Positions 22,506 to 35,538 of a stretch of 64,000 nt of DNA are shown here, piece by piece. Numbering within the stretch: position 1 is the first letter of the stretch; every line of letters begins with the position of its first letter. The notes beneath the pieces are model-generated. The model worked only from the letters and a program-made list of their open reading frames with translations. It was not told the DNA's origin and made no database searches. A program made the position numbers and the translations under genes. The DNA is from Otatea glauca (Eukaryota; Streptophyta; Magnoliopsida; Poales; Poaceae), in NCBI GenBank assembly GCA_036346275.1, contig CM070730.1, positions 40,222,918-40,286,917 of the forward strand, in the 5' to 3' direction.

Positions 22506-24052
22506 TGATCAGAAATGGCGATCAGGGAGGTGAATAATCACAAATAAATTTTCCCTATAAAAGAACCAACCAAAACCTCACTTGATCAAATACGAGCAGA
22601 AAGGGAATTTTTTGGAGAAAATTAGTCTTGGGTGGCACTACCGCCATTTAGGGGGTGGTACTACTGCAATGAATACTAAAATCAGGGCGGTGAACAGTAA
22701 AATCAGCATGATTTTTGAACTAAAATTGATGTATCTTTTGATCTGCTAATCCAAACCCCATGAAACTTGTATGCACCTTCCTATGGATGTTAGGAGCCTA
22801 TTCCAACCATCAATCGCAAAGATTGACATCAAAGTTTGGACCTTTTTCGATTTTAGCGAAGGTTGCATCAAACCAGGTCAAACACAAATCTTTACCCTGT
22901 GCTTGCTTGTGAGGATTTGGTGATCAAGATGACCTTAGATGGCCTCTGCCATGTCACAGCAAGCAAGAATTCCCAAGAAATTGCAGCCAAAAGTTCAAGA
23001 ACACAATCTACCGTAAATCCTTCTCTCTAAAGTCAAAAACCAGTTTCTTGATAAGCTTTTAATGAACGCGTGAGAGCTTGCCTAGACGATTGGGATATGA
23101 TCTCCAGAGAATACATCCATCAATGAGTCATCCTTGGCAACATATGATCAAGAGAAGAAGAACAAACATGAAAGATCAAGCAAACAAGAAGGATAAGGAT
23201 CAAAACAAGAGGCAAATCTTGAGCACGAATTTTGATTTCATTTCAGAGCAAGATAGATGATTAAAAAGCCTCTCACCTGAGGACAAATCTCCCAAGGAGC
23301 ACTCACACACACAAGAAAACCAAAATCATGTGGAAACCCTAATCCTTCTCCTAGGCTTAAGGCTTTCACCTCCCTCTACATCTCCTTATATAGAGGAGGC
23401 AACCTTAACCCTAAAACCTGGACACCCAAGTGAATACCATCCACCTTTAATGGGCTAACCTGATAACCCAATACATATAATGGGTTTTACACTCACACAA
23501 GCATGCTTCTCAAAGCAGCCTTCTTGATGACACCTAATTCGCTCCACGAGCCCGAATTTGTGTCAATGTCCACTTTGACTTGGCCTAAACCACTTAGGTC
23601 ACCGTCGCAGTTTTTCCAAACTACCTCGATCCCCTATAATGAGCAAATTACCAATGTGCCCCACGGCCGATCGTTTCCTTCCATTGGAAGCATTGTCCAT
23701 GCTTCGTCATCCACCATGTGGTCCTAATGACTTCCCACCAAGCCACTCACACGTCCAAACTCCTCCATTCCATCCTCGCTTGCAAACAAGCAAAAGTCAC
23801 TTGACGCACCACATGTTCTTTACTGCTTCACCATGACGGTTATGGCTTCCTTGACTGTTATGGACCTTAACACCTCCCTAAGCCTAGTCCCAATCAATGA
23901 TGTTGCCTGCCATGTCCATCACCTGTGCTTCACACTCCGACTCATTGTCTTCCTGGCCTTAGTCATCTTTCGGCATCCCTTGACCGTCTGCACCTCAGCT
24001 CTCCTAGCCTAATACTGGTCTCCTCCGCCTCACCATGACCTAGCATCGAAGT
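22506..24052 (-). repeat. Copia A 5' LTR, truncated
   Basis: It begins (on +) TGATCAGAAATGGCGATC and is similar along its length to the copia B LTR (33619-35538): both hold CCTATGGATGTTAGGAGC/AAGGATGTCAGGAAC-type blocks, a Met-like run of GGTGGCACTACCGCC motifs and CTTGACCGTCTGCACCT near the far end. No gene is present; the frames at 23078-23836 are chance. It is cut at 24052 by the next LTR. Confidence 0.7.
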
Positions 24053-24671
24053 TGTAACGATCCTCCTTTTTGGTAGAGAATACCAAGAAGGACGATCCAT
24101 GTGCATAAGTTACTAGTCCCATATCATTGGCTACTACGCACATTTATAACAGTTGATAAAAAATCCATACTCAATATTACATATGATAGTGGAAATTTAT
24201 ATAATAAGGTCTTACAAAGCACAGTATTTCAATGGAGAGAGAAGTAAAAATCTTGTAGTGTGACCATCCAATCCTCAGGCAACTGACAAGGTATAATTCT
24301 TAGAAAGTCGCATCATCGAAATTCCCGTATCCTGCAGCGAAGCATATATCTTCGAGGCCTCTTCTTCAACTAAACCAACAAATAAACAAGGGTGAGTACT
24401 TTCGTACTCAGTAGGACTTAAGGTGTATCGCAGAAATGCAGTAAATGCAGGCTATGTCAGAGGAGGCTTCTATGGTTACTTTGCATAAAGCATATTTGAA
24501 TTGTAAATACGAGTAATAGATTGCAAACTGAATTTTGTAAAAGCAATTTGACGGGTATATAAAATAACAAGTAAGAATAGCATAAATATAACAACTCACA
24601 GTCCTCCATGATGTAAGCATCAAATCGTCAACACATGGCATAAAACCAGTCTTTGCCAGCACATGGCACAA
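24053..24671 (-). repeat. Gypsy-type LTR C, first part
   Basis: It starts on + with TGTAACGATCC, the reverse of an LTR ending GGATCGTTACA, inside the copia A LTR. Blocks shared with the family include CAACTGACAAGG (24282) and GGGTGAGTACTTTCGTACTCAG (24391). It is interrupted at 24672 by a solo LTR and continues at 26972. There is no coding potential. Confidence 0.6.
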
Positions 24672-26966
24672 TATCGGGACCCGAATATGCAAATCCGGAC
24701 CCTCTGTGTATACTGCACTAGTCCAGAATCACGCTACTGCACACAAGATCAACATAGATGAATATCATAATCATACACAGCAGATACATAATAAAAGACT
24801 TAATATATATTGATTAGTACTTGTTGAATGACCTTATGGTCAACTTACATGACTATGCCTCGCAAGGCTGAATAACAAATTAAACTGCAGCGTAATGAAA
24901 ACGTAGATAACCCCTTAGTATACCACAAGCAACTGACAAGGCTTGCACCCTAGACTTTCGTCTCCTCCAGGTACTTATCCTCCAAAGCTCTTGTAAACTT
25001 CTCAACTGATGATTTGTGGTTGGCAAGGGTGACTACATAAATCACTCAATAAGTTGTGCACAGAATACAAATCTAACATAACTATATGCAAGGCTTATTC
25101 CAAAGGAATGGCTACCATGGCTATTCTGCTACAAAGCAGCATTTATGAACAAATACAATAAATAGATTGTAAAGACAGTAAAACAAATAGCAGTAATAGA
25201 TAGATTCATCATTTCTCAAAAAAAACAAAGGTATCCAATCCTAAATCAAGTTTCCAATCTCCCATGGCAACCTGCCATCCACCCCATGTTTTATTTTGCA
25301 AAAGTCTAACCCTTAAATATAATTCCTGAGCATTGCTCAATACTGTGAGCACGGCTATTTGAATAGATTCACACTCTGTAGAGATTATGCACTTTACACA
25401 CACGACATGATCGTCTCTTGTTGCCAAGCTATTGACACACTTCCTTTGGTGTGTCAGAAGAGAGATCATGACAAAGCCTTTACAATGCACTGCCTTAACC
25501 CGGTACTACCCGCTAAGGTTTCAACACTGATGGGGATAGTTACCACATCCAGGACCCCCCTCTTGCGCCATGTGAATTGATCCATAACTCGGGACTTACA
25601 TCGCAATTGATAGTACGAAAAAAGACATTGCAAATTAATCAGCTAGGCTGTCCCATACCAGACTTGTGGTTGCATGATTGACTCAGGTCAAAGACATGCA
25701 AGGTTAAGTCCTTAGAGTGACTAGGGCAAGACTTCCACATACCCTCTACCATACGGCCCACCTTGGCATACTGCCTCTTGCCACTTGCCCCAATCTAAGT
25801 GATTACCACCCTAGTTGATTACCAAGCACCACGTGCTATCAACAAGTCAATATCGTTGTGTGACATCCCTCGCCACTACAACTCAATCTCGTTGCATGAC
25901 CACACATGACACACAAGTTCATAACATCGTTCCATATTCCATTAGTCAAGATTAAACATTGATGATTCAAGTATGTGTGATGATGTGGCGTGGCTAAGCA
26001 ACAAATACAGTCTAACCATCCCATATTGATTTTAGTATCAACCAACTATAGTGAACCAATCTAGGGTGACAATAGATCATGCCATACAAATGACAAGGTA
26101 GGGTATAGATCAATTTGCTATAATAGCTAAGTCTCAATTTAAATTGAAACAATTGTATACCTGAAATAATATGCAATAGGGTAAAACAATATAGCAATTT
26201 TATAAACATGGGTTCAACATGATCAAAGCACAACTTGCCTTAGAAAAGCCCTTATTCTTGTTCTGGACCTTGTTCTTGAGTCGACGAATCTTCCTTGGAT
26301 GCGTTGCACAATTCGACGTTTACGCGGAACGAGATAGAACACCAAATAAACACCAAAATAGAGATCAAATTAACTCCAAAAATAAAAAAAAATCACCATT
26401 AGATAGATCTAAATTTTATAAAATTTTAGAAATTTGAATCACTTCAATCAGAGCTCGCATGAAGGAGAACGGGCTCTCAGAAGATTAAGAATCATAAAAA
26501 CCAGAAAATTGGAAAAATACCGAATTAACTGAATTATTTTTATATTGAAAAAGGTAATTATTGCGTCACTGTGATGTCAAGATGACGCCAGCCCAGATCG
26601 AATGAACCAGAATGAGATACGTGGCGTGATCTACGCTCCCGGTTCACGGAACCTCCTCTGGTTCAAACGCTTTTTGATTTAATTTAATTCCAAAAAAATA
26701 TTAATCTGTTTAAGACAATAAAATTATTAGGGAAAATCCAAGAAAATTCTCAAAAATACTTTGAAACATTTTGAACTGAAATAAAATATTTTCTCCAAAA
26801 CTTTATATTAACTTTATCTATAATTAGTTAGTTTTCTAAAAAGGACAATATACTTTATTTAAAATAAATTCACATAAATTCCAGAAAAATCCAATAAATT
26901 TAGAAAAAACACAAAATGCACAAATAGCAATAAAATAAGATTATAGGAAAAATTTGGGATGTTACA
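24672..26966 (-). mobile_element. Solo LTR D, gypsy type, CACAA duplication
   Basis: This is a 2295-bp LTR in - orientation. On + it begins TATCGGGACCCGAATATGC (TG mutated to TA) and ends TTTGGGATGTTACA. CACAA flanks it at both sides (24667-24671 and 26967-26971), and there is no internal region. It is the same superfamily as the solo LTRs at 217-3054 and 37143-40247. It lacks most of the GC-rich U3 block that they carry, which accounts for its shorter length. Confidence 0.9.
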
Positions 26967-26971
26967 CACAA

Positions 26972-28230
26972 CAGCTAAAACCAATCCTTACCTTCACATG
27001 GCATAGTATTGAATCAACTCAGGGGTAAACTTTCCAATACATGTTTCCGAATCATAAATTTTTGAAAATACCAAAACTTCTAACTATGTGACGACTTTAC
27101 CAAGTGCCCATGATCGCCGATGCGGCTTTTCATAAAGATTTTAACTCTGTAGAGGTGTATAGCTTTACCCACAAGAAATGATAAACTCTTTGCGCATGGT
27201 ATTAGCAAACTTCCTTTGGTGTGTCATAGAGAGATCAAAACATAACTGTTATATTACATAGATCTAACTTTGCACCAGGCCGGTGACATCAAACCCCTGC
27301 TATTGCGGTAGAAACACACACCCAACACATGACAGTCCATCCATGTCATTCACATAGTAACTCAGGCAAAGCATCCCTCTACCACTACCATTTCTCCCCA
27401 CAGCAAAGCATACACCGTTGCATTGGTATGTAGAACCCCTACAAGGAAACCTACCTGGAATGCTTGTGCTACTCCAGCCTTCTAATGTGCAAAGTTAAAC
27501 CTAAGTAACTTAATAGGCTAAATCCATCGCATACCAGATCTTGTTGTTGCACTTATTTCTTGGCTCGATAGCATCTCATAGTTTGGTCCTTAATCCGACC
27601 AGGCGATAATCTCCCCATATACTACATGCAAGTCACATGCACATTCGATTATTGCGAATAATCATCCGTGTCAAAATCATAGTTTTATTTTCATTTTTAC
27701 CAAAATATCAGCAACTTTTAATCTCATATCCAACCTTTTTAATCATAATCAACCTTTTTAAATTATAAAGAGTAACGTGTTCCTTTACTAAAGCATGACT
27801 AAGCATGATTATTATGCAATCGCATATACCCATGTTGATATTATGTATTGTCTAACCTTATTCTAGGCTTATCAAGGTTCACATGTTAATATTTATTAAG
27901 GAAGTTCCACGAGATAACAGGTATATCTACCAGTACCACAATATTGCAAATTTACATAAAATATGCGCATGCATAAGTAGATTTGACAAAACAAGACAAA
28001 AATTAAAACACTGGGATCAATATGATCAAAGGGGGTGCTTGCCTTGATTTGTTGGTTCAGGGGTTGACTCAGGGTCGAAGTCTTCAGTAGTAGCTTCATG
28101 TACATCGGTATCTACACGTGATTATCATTTCGTATGACAACAATAAGAAGCAATAACAATGAGAGGCAAAAATAAATCAAATGAAACCAAATTCAAAATG
28201 AATTATAATTGAAGGTTCTTGTGATAAAAT
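26972..28230 (-). repeat. Gypsy-type LTR C, second part
   Basis: It continues LTR C after the CACAA duplication. Family blocks on the - strand include the CACAAGAAATGATAAACTCTT region (27173), TTCCTTTGGTGTGTCATAGAGAGATC (27212) and the GGATCAATATGATCAAAG box (28014). The expected outer end (GGGATGTTACA) is absent, and the LTR fades near 28230, so its right end is deleted or overwritten by the tandem repeats. It has no coding region. Confidence 0.55.
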
Positions 28231-28355
28231 ATTTTAATTACTGATTTCTTAATTTTTTAGTTCTTTGATTTTCTTTTTGGGTCTTAGGGTTCATATTATA
28301 CAAGGTTTGGCTTTCTTTAATAGGATTCAGATGCAAAGCATGTTATAATAGAATT

Positions 28356-29923
28356 ATTCTTACAGAATATGACGGTCTTAACTCTGGGGTAATTTTGAGA
28401 TGATCCTATGGGTATTAGTGTTTATTTATGATATTGTATTTATTTCCTAATCTCATATATTTACAAAGTTTACGTTATAAATGGTTAGATTTCGTTTTAG
28501 ATTTGCGATTGCAATTCACATAGATATGCAACCATTTTTGTAGGATTAGAAGGTCTTATCATTAGAAGTGTCTTCAAACTGGTTTGACATATTTTAGCTT
28601 TTATTTGTGGAAGTTATTAATGTTTTAGTTTTTATGCACATAGAAAATGAAATCTATTATGAACTTAATTCAAACTAAATCAAACATTAAATTATTTTTG
28701 AATATTGAGATGGTCTTGACCTTTAATACTAGTCCTACATGATCTAACATTCATTTGTGATATTTTATTTAAATTTGTTTGTTTATATTTTGAATCCTTA
28801 CGTATATATATATATATATATATTATATGAAAGTATATTTCATCTAGGGGGTTAAGTGCAAACTATGACTAATTTTAATGATTTTTATAGTGTTAAATGA
28901 TCAGGTCCTTTAGAGCATTTAAGAACTTGGTTTTTCATGTATTTAACATCTATTTGTAAAGGTTCTTCATATCTTAACTTTTTGTACGAGGAAAGACAAA
29001 CAATTTAGGAACTCATCTTAAACTAAGCTAAACATTAGCTATTTTTGTAGGATTAGATGATTTGGACTTATGGAGCACTTACAAAGTAATTTAACATGTA
29101 TTCTTATTTATTCATGTATTTTAACTATATTCTATTCGTATAAGTACTAAAATCATGGTTAAATACAAACTTGATTCAAACTAAATCAAATATGAAATAT
29201 TTTTGCATGACAGGGGTACCATGGTATTAATAGAGCTTAGGAATTGGTTCCATTGTATTTTTAGCTTATTTGCAATAATTATAGTTATTTAAATCTAAAA
29301 GTCATTGGAACTAATCTATTTGTGATTTCAATGTTACCTAACTTCAAATATAAATATTTCTACAGAAGTGAGTTACTTATGGTTTCAAAAAATTATTTCA
29401 TAATTTTATGGTTTAGGGCTTATACATTTCCAATATTGACCATATTAGGTAAATTTGCATCTTAAATTAAAAAAATTCATAGGGATCCTAGATTAAATAT
29501 TTTTGCACAAACATGGATACTATGCTCTAAGAAAGACCTAGGAACTAGTTTTACTCTATTTTCAATTTATGTACAAGAAATATAACTTTTTGGATTTTCT
29601 ATGCATTGAATAATGATCTATTTGTAAAAAAAATTCAAAAAAGGTTTAAATTCAAATGTTTTTGCAAAAATGGGATTCTTGGGGTCTCATGAGTATTTAG
29701 AAATTTTTATCATTTTTTTAGGAGTTACGGTTTTCATATTTGCAATAGTGTCCATAATACGGTTTGTACAAATTTAAATTCAAATAATTGAAAATGAGTT
29801 TAAAATTTAAATATTTTTGCATATTATGAAAGATCATGATTTGATATGAATTATAAAATTTATTTGACTAGAATTAGATTTAAGATATAAAAGTTATGAG
29901 TAGATGAATATAGTCGGTTCTAT
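28356..29923. repeat. Diverged tandem array, about 158-bp units
   Basis: About ten units start with ATTTTTG or a near form at 28356, 28534, 28694, 28881, 29041, 29199, 29356, 29499, 29656 and 29813. The spacings are 178, 160, 187, 160, 158, 157, 143, 157 and 157. Each unit ends with an A-rich segment such as TTCAAACTAAATCAAA. A (TA)n run (28803-28824) lengthens the unit that starts at 28694. No gene is present. The period is in the range of plant satellites, but I do not recognise the family. The units are very diverged, so the array is old. Confidence 0.75.
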
Positions 29924-29926
29924 TAA

Positions 29927-30157
29927 GGCCCTGTTTGGTATAGCTCCAGATCCCAGCTCCACCTCAGAGCTGGAGTTTGTAGGCTAAAATAAAGTGAATT
30001 AAGTTTATATTTTTAGTCTAAAATGTAAACAAGATGATACATCTAAACACTCTTAATGTACCCACAGCTCCAGCTCCATAAATTTCTGGAGCTAGGAATA
30101 CCCTGCTCCACCAACTCCACGAATTTTGGTGGAGCTGGAGCTGTCCCAAACACCCCC
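29927..30157. mobile_element. Tourist-like MITE, 231 bp, TAA duplication
   Basis: It begins GGCCCTGTTTGGT and its other end, read in reverse, begins GGGGGTGTTTGGG, giving imperfect terminal inverted repeats. TAA flanks both ends (29924-29926, 30158-30160), the target choice of PIF/Harbinger-derived MITEs. The interior has AGCTCCAGCTCC/GGAGCTGGAGCT palindromes. It has no coding capacity and would have been moved by a transposase from elsewhere. Confidence 0.75.
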
Positions 30158-30160
30158 TAA

Positions 30161-30370
30161 ATACCCTAAAATAGAAAATTACGCTTCTTAACATGGAAAA
30201 CGCCTTTTGGCTTTTCTTTGAATATCGAACGGGCGTGAGGCACTGACTAGCCGATTCCAATGGCCAGTGACTCGAGAACAGGGAGCGCTAGGGAAGTTCG
30301 TCGGCAGCGATGTAGGGCTGGCCAGGCTCAGTTGACTGCACAGGGAGCTAGAGGGTGTCGCCGGGAACCT
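30161..30370. other. Unresolved stretch between MITE and copia B
   Basis: 210 bp, with higher GC in 30225-30365. No domain, repeat or terminal motif is recognised. It lies where the copia B RT is cut off. Confidence 0.4.
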
Positions 30371-31600
30371 AGGGGTTCAACAAGCTGCCATACTTGTTCC
30401 TCTCGAAGTTCTCAAGTTACTAATGCATAGAATTATCTATGACACATCGGATAATGCATGAGAAATATCCTTCGGCTCAAAGGAAGCAACAAAGACAGAG
30501 TGAATGCAGAAACTGGACAAACCTGATTTCAAGCGAGTGACTCGCTCAAATAGATCACCAATGATCTAATCAGGTGGATGACGTCTCTAAATATGACGGG
30601 GAGGTTCAGAGACAGAAGTGGCCTCTACCTCATGCACAAAAGAGGCAGGAACAGAGCCACTCGCTGAAGGAGAGTCTGAAGGTAAGGGCTGGTCTCCCTG
30701 ACGTGTAGAAATGGAAACAAGAGGCACATCAGGTGTAGAGGGGACTAGATCAGGTTGAACACCATCATCTCCATCATCCTCATCCTCTACAATGTTGGTT
30801 TCGGAGAGGGAAGAGGAACCTGAAATGTCGGGTCTAGCTCCTGGGCTAGCCTCATCAAAGGTCACCACAGAGGTCTCTATGATCCTATTCATATCATAAC
30901 TCCAGACCCTATAGCTACAAAAAGAAGTCGAGTAACTTAGAAAAATACCATCAAAAGAGCAAGATTCAAACTTATCCAGGTTACTAGACTTGAAACAAAG
31001 CATTTGCAGCCAAACACACGAAAATGAGAAACACTAGACTTTCGCTCATTCCTCAACTCATAAGAAGTGCGATGCCAATGTGATATCAAGAATACTCGAT
31101 TAGAAACATGACAAGCAGTACCTATAGCCTCAGTCCAAAAATTCCTAGGAGTATTCTACTCATCTAGCATCGTTCTGGCCATCTCAACTAGGGTCATGTT
31201 CTTCCTTTCTACTACGCCATTTTGCTGAGGGACATAGGGAGAAGAGAACTGATGCTCTAAGCCATACTCCACATAGAAACTCTCAAAGTAGGAGTTCTTG
31301 AACTCCGTTCCATTGTCACTGCGTATAGCTCATAAGGCACTAGGTAGCTCAATAGACAACCTACTGACCAAACCTCTGAAATGGGTAAAAGACTCATCCT
31401 TCGAGGCCATGAAAAACACCCAATAATACCTCAAAAAATCATCAATAATATCAAGAACTACCACTTCCCACCCGCTGACTACACTCTAGCTTGACCAACA
31501 GTGTCGATATGTAAAAGTTGTCCTGGTGCATCAGTCATCATTGCAGTGACTAGACGATGAGAAGCAGCAACCATCTTACCATATCGGCACAGAGAGCAGA
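30371..31600 (-). pseudogene. Copia B integrase and start of RT, broken
   Basis: Reading leftward on the - strand, the integrase core is recognisable in pieces between 31600 and 31150 (RSDNGTEFKNSY-like at about 31300, VPQQNGVVERKN-like at about 31215). The open frame 31003-30587 follows, with TSVVTFDEASPGARPDISG, an acidic and Ser/Pro-rich linker typical of plant copia Pol between integrase and RT. RT begins near 30450-30400 (HALSDSS then HEELENFERN) with a 1-bp deletion, and is cut at about 30371. Several stops exist. Order and motifs fit a SIRE/Maximus-like copia, inferred from memory of that lineage. Confidence 0.7.
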
Positions 31601-31900
31601 CTAAGTCTTTGCCTTCTTGAGTTTGGGCAGACCACGAATGAGATCGTGGTTGCTAACCCGGGTCAAATGATCGAAACCGATGTGACCTAATCTCCTATGC
31701 CAGAAGGAGAGATCACGGGACTCTGAAGCAATCAAACACCGAAGAGAGTCTCTAGAAGAAACGGAAAAATCAGCACGAAAGACTCTCCCAAATCTAGAAA
31801 TCTCACAAACTAGCTCTCCTAATAAATCAGTGATTCTATAGGCACTACTCATAAAGTTTACCTCAAAAGAGTCATCGATAAGCTGAAAGACAGAAAGCAA
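31601..31900 (-). pseudogene. Copia B GAG-pre-integrase domain
   Basis: The frame contains LSFWHRRLGHIGFDHLTRVS and DLIRGLPKL, the conserved H..H part of the GAG_pre-integrase domain that forms the zinc-binding N-terminus of copia integrase. The C..C pair follows to the left (about 31590) in a shifted frame. Upstream, between 31900 and 32600, the protease region is too decayed to place its active site. Confidence 0.75.
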
Positions 31901-32601
31901 ATTGTATTACAGCTTACTTATTAAGGTAACATACTTAAGAATGAAATTATCATTAATGCTGATGGTACCTTTGGCAATGACTCTACCTGATGAAGTTCCC
32001 CCAATGGTGATCAACTTATCACCGAGGGCTCAAACTAAGGAAGAGAACCAACGAGAGTCTTCGGTCATATGGCGAGAACAACCGGAGTCAACACTCCAAA
32101 CCTCTCCCTTCCTCATCCGATGAGCTTGATCAAGACACAAGAGAGAGAGATGATTCAGTACTGGAATAAAGTGAAGACCTAGGAAGCCAATACTGAACTG
32201 CATGACGCCTCAGAGTACCAACCATAGAAGAAGAAGACTGGACTCTAGTGTCTCTCTGACGCTAAACTCTCATAAGATCTAGAACAACGTTAGTAGAAGA
32301 TCTAGGAGCCAAAACTGGGTTGGCCCATCGTAGTGCAAAGGACGGAGCATCCCAGTGAGGCTGCCTGAATCTCCTACTAGAAAACACTACATGCCGCTGA
32401 TATCTACCTCGATGGGAAAAATGAATAATATCAAGAGGACGGCAGATAGACTGACCACAAGCAGCTCCAGGACTAAAACTCGACTGAATATCCTAAAAAT
32501 CGAGTCCTGGACGTTGTCCAAAAATAGGCGACTCTCTAACATGTCTAGCAGTAACGCATGCCTTAGAAGCACTCAGAGTCTGGGGCTTCTTGTTGCATGC
32601 C

Positions 32602-33600
32602 TTAGAAGTAGTGATGAGGCTTCTTGTTGTAGTTCTTGTCAGTGTAGTCGTTCTTTGCCAAACCATCGGAGTCGTTCTTGCTCTTTTCCAGCTTGGGGCA
32701 GTTTGCTCGAATGTGGTTGGGGCCACCACACTCGAAGAAGGTGATCGTGCCACATATCTTCCTCTCTCTCACCCTCTTGTATGCATGAGAGAATTTATGA
32801 GCCAAAAGAGCAAGCTTATTTTCTGGAAATGTTTCTAGTTGGTCAGCGCTTAGCTCGCAAAGGGCGGAGAGGGAAAGACCAGCAAAAGAATCAGAAGTGG
32901 ATCCAGTGGGATTGGTGACCAAGGCTATCGACTGAGATTTCATCTTGCGAGAGACGACGTCAATCTCACGAATCTTGAGTTGGAAATAAAGCTCGTCAAG
33001 AGTCAGAGTCGATAAGTCGGTACTGTCCTTGATGGTGGTCACCTTTATCTCCCAAACTCGAAGATCGAGCGCGGTCAAGAAATGTCAAGCATTATCCGAG
33101 TCAGGGTATATGCAACCGACTGCTAGGAGGTTGCTCAAAATCTTCATAAAGCAACCAATTGACTCGTCAAGACTCTCACCAGCGTGTTGTTCGAATCTAT
33201 TGTACTCACGCTTGAATTGGTCCTGTCTCATTATCTTGATTTGGGTGATTCACTCATGGTAAGCATCGAGAGTCACCCAAAACCCAAATCTGATAACCAG
33301 AATGGTGGTGAGAAATCCTATCATACTCACTACGGCTAAGACCCTGTATGAAGATGTTCCTTGCCTTAGCGTTCACCTCAACATCAGCCATATTGCCGGC
33401 CATGACATTTCATCGGCAAGAACCTCATACAGGAGTTTCACCTTCTGCCATATCTGGAAGCCCTGGGCAATGATGTATGACTCCATCCAGGACTTCCAAA
33501 ATGGAAAATCAATCCTAGAGAAAATGGGAGGCTTGGTGGAATATTTGTCCAATGCCATGGCTCTCGAGACCGATCAAGATCTATGAAGAGAGCAAAATCG
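32602..33600 (-). pseudogene. Copia B gag
   Basis: The frame 33558-33373 begins at an ATG soon after the primer-binding site: MALDKYSTKPPIFSRIDFPFWKSW is the usual copia Gag N-terminus (YW/FW..W). A frameshifted middle (about 33370-33080) leads to 33078-32602, which has TALDLRVWEIKVTTI and a zinc knuckle, ECGGPNHIRANC (near 32720), whose first cysteine is replaced by Phe. Gag would form the particle and bind element RNA. It is broken by frameshifts and a stop. Confidence 0.78.
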
Positions 33601-33612
33601 GCTCTGATACCA
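33601..33612 (-). promoter_or_regulatory. Primer-binding site, copia B
   Basis: The - strand sequence is TGGTATCAGAGC, matching initiator Met-tRNA. It lies a few bases from the LTR edge and fixes the element's direction as right to left. Confidence 0.87.
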
Positions 33613-33618
33613 ATTAAA

Positions 33619-35538
33619 GGATCGAGATGGCGATCAGAGGGGGTGAATGATCCCAAATAAAATTTTCCCCCAATCAAGATAATCCAAACAAGCCCTCAAC
33701 CAAAACAATCAAAAGAAGCAAATGAGATGGAAGAAGTTTCCTGCAAGGTTGGTATGACCAGGGTAAGCCCGGTAGCACCGGGGTCCGGTATGACCGCTCG
33801 TAGAGTGGTATGACTGGGCTCAAGAATAGCTAAAGAACCAACATGAACTTCAAATGCAAATTTTGATGAATCTTTTGATCCGCTAGACAAAAACTCATGA
33901 AACTTGGTAGTTGTTTTCTTAAGGATGTCAGGAACTTATTCCAACCTTCAATCGCAAGGATTGACGTGAAAGTTCCATCCTTTTTCACTTTGAAGGAAGA
34001 ACACATCAAGTTTGAGCAAAACTCAAGAACTCGATCTTGGACTTTTTGCTCGTGGGGTTATGATGATCAATATGATCTTGGATTACCTCCCAAATGTTAA
34101 AGCAAGCAAGAACATAAGTCCAAAACCCCACAAACGTGATCTAGAAGAATGATTCATTGAATAACACAAGATCGGTTTCTCGCAAGAAAAACACATGGAT
34201 TGCCTGGATGATTGAGGAATAATAGGAGATTCATCCATCAATCAACATCCTTGGCACAAGAAGCAAAAGCATGTAGAACGAGGGGAGCCAAATCCAAATT
34301 GCATAAATGTGAATTGCAAGAATGTAAGTGCGGAATTTAAGTACTGAATTTAAGACATAAAGTAAATGCGTAAAGTAAATTCAAGCATAGGAGAAAAGGA
34401 TTTGCATTTCTGGAAGGGAGGTTTACAAAGCCTCACAACAAGGTGGGCAAAGGTCAGAGGAGCACAAAAACCTCAAAACCTTCAATAGGAGGAAGGCTAC
34501 CCCTCCCCCTCTATTTATACTACACTTGAGTCACCCTCCACCCTTGGATGAGTTCCTTCTACCTTAAAGATCACCATTAAGGCCTAGGAATGACTCTCAC
34601 ACACACCCATACTTGGGCTAACCCGAAACCCAACAAGCATACCGTGTTTTTTTGCATGGTTTTCAACCCACACTAACTACACCCGCTATCCTATCAACTA
34701 GACCGCGATCCGACGGCCTTCGTTGATCCAATCATTGTCTAGTTAGCATCTCGTCCGTCCCTTGTCTTCTAGGCTTTCCACGACTCCATCTCTGATCATC
34801 TTCCGGCTATCCTCGACCGTCTGGACCTTCGGCACACCTCGCGTAGTCCCGATCATCCTCTGCCTCAACATGATCAAGCTCCGACGTCCTGCAACCATCA
34901 ATAACGAGGAAACACATCACATAGCAATGTCCAAAAAGATATGCCATGAATTTCATCAAAAATTACAATTTAAAAATTCATCCTCACTCATAATGGCTGG
35001 TGCTACCGCCCCAGGATGGTAGTACTGCCCTACAGCCAAACCAGAAAAGACGCTCTCTGGAATTTTCACACCGGGCATTTGGGCTGGTGCTACCACTAAC
35101 CCGGTAGCACCAGACTACCATGGGCAGTAGCACCAGACCACCAGAATGCGCAACAATGCATGCTTCTGGAATCTTTACAACGCTCTGTGAGGCTAGTGCT
35201 ACCGCTCGGTCGGTAGCACCAGGCTGCCATGGCCGGTAGCACCGCCTTTGCTGGGTAGCACTCCCCAATGCTTCAAATTTCGAATTAAACTACAAATGTC
35301 CCTCAAACTCAAACACTACTATCTTAAAAAATGTTAATAACTCATCACAAACATGGGTAGACCTCCACATGGTCTTTCAACCGCTCTTTCAGGTCGGTAG
35401 TGCCGCCTAACACTGATGGCAAGACAAATTGCTTCAAAATGAAATTCAATTCAAATCAAACTCAAACATGAGCACCTCATGCTTAAACACAGAAAATAAC
35501 TCATCACAAACAAAGATAGACCTCCACATGGTCTTTCA
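33619..35538 (-). repeat. Copia B 5' LTR, 1.9 kb
   Basis: Read on -, it starts TGAAAGACCATGTGG; its other end is mutated (GGATC where copia A has TGATC). A 50-60-bp block ending CCTCCACATGGTCTTTCA occurs twice, at 35369-35387 and at the terminus, 35521-35538. Between 34990 and 35270 the motif GGTAGCACC and its complement GGTGCTACC recur many times, giving inverted-repeat potential. No gene is present. The 5-mer GATGT (35539-35543) may be a target duplication whose partner is lost with the 3' end. Confidence 0.75.

Noticed and set aside
30018..30260. 80-codon - strand frame over the MITE
   Set aside because: It spans the MITE and its flank; the residues come from the AGCTCC palindromes.
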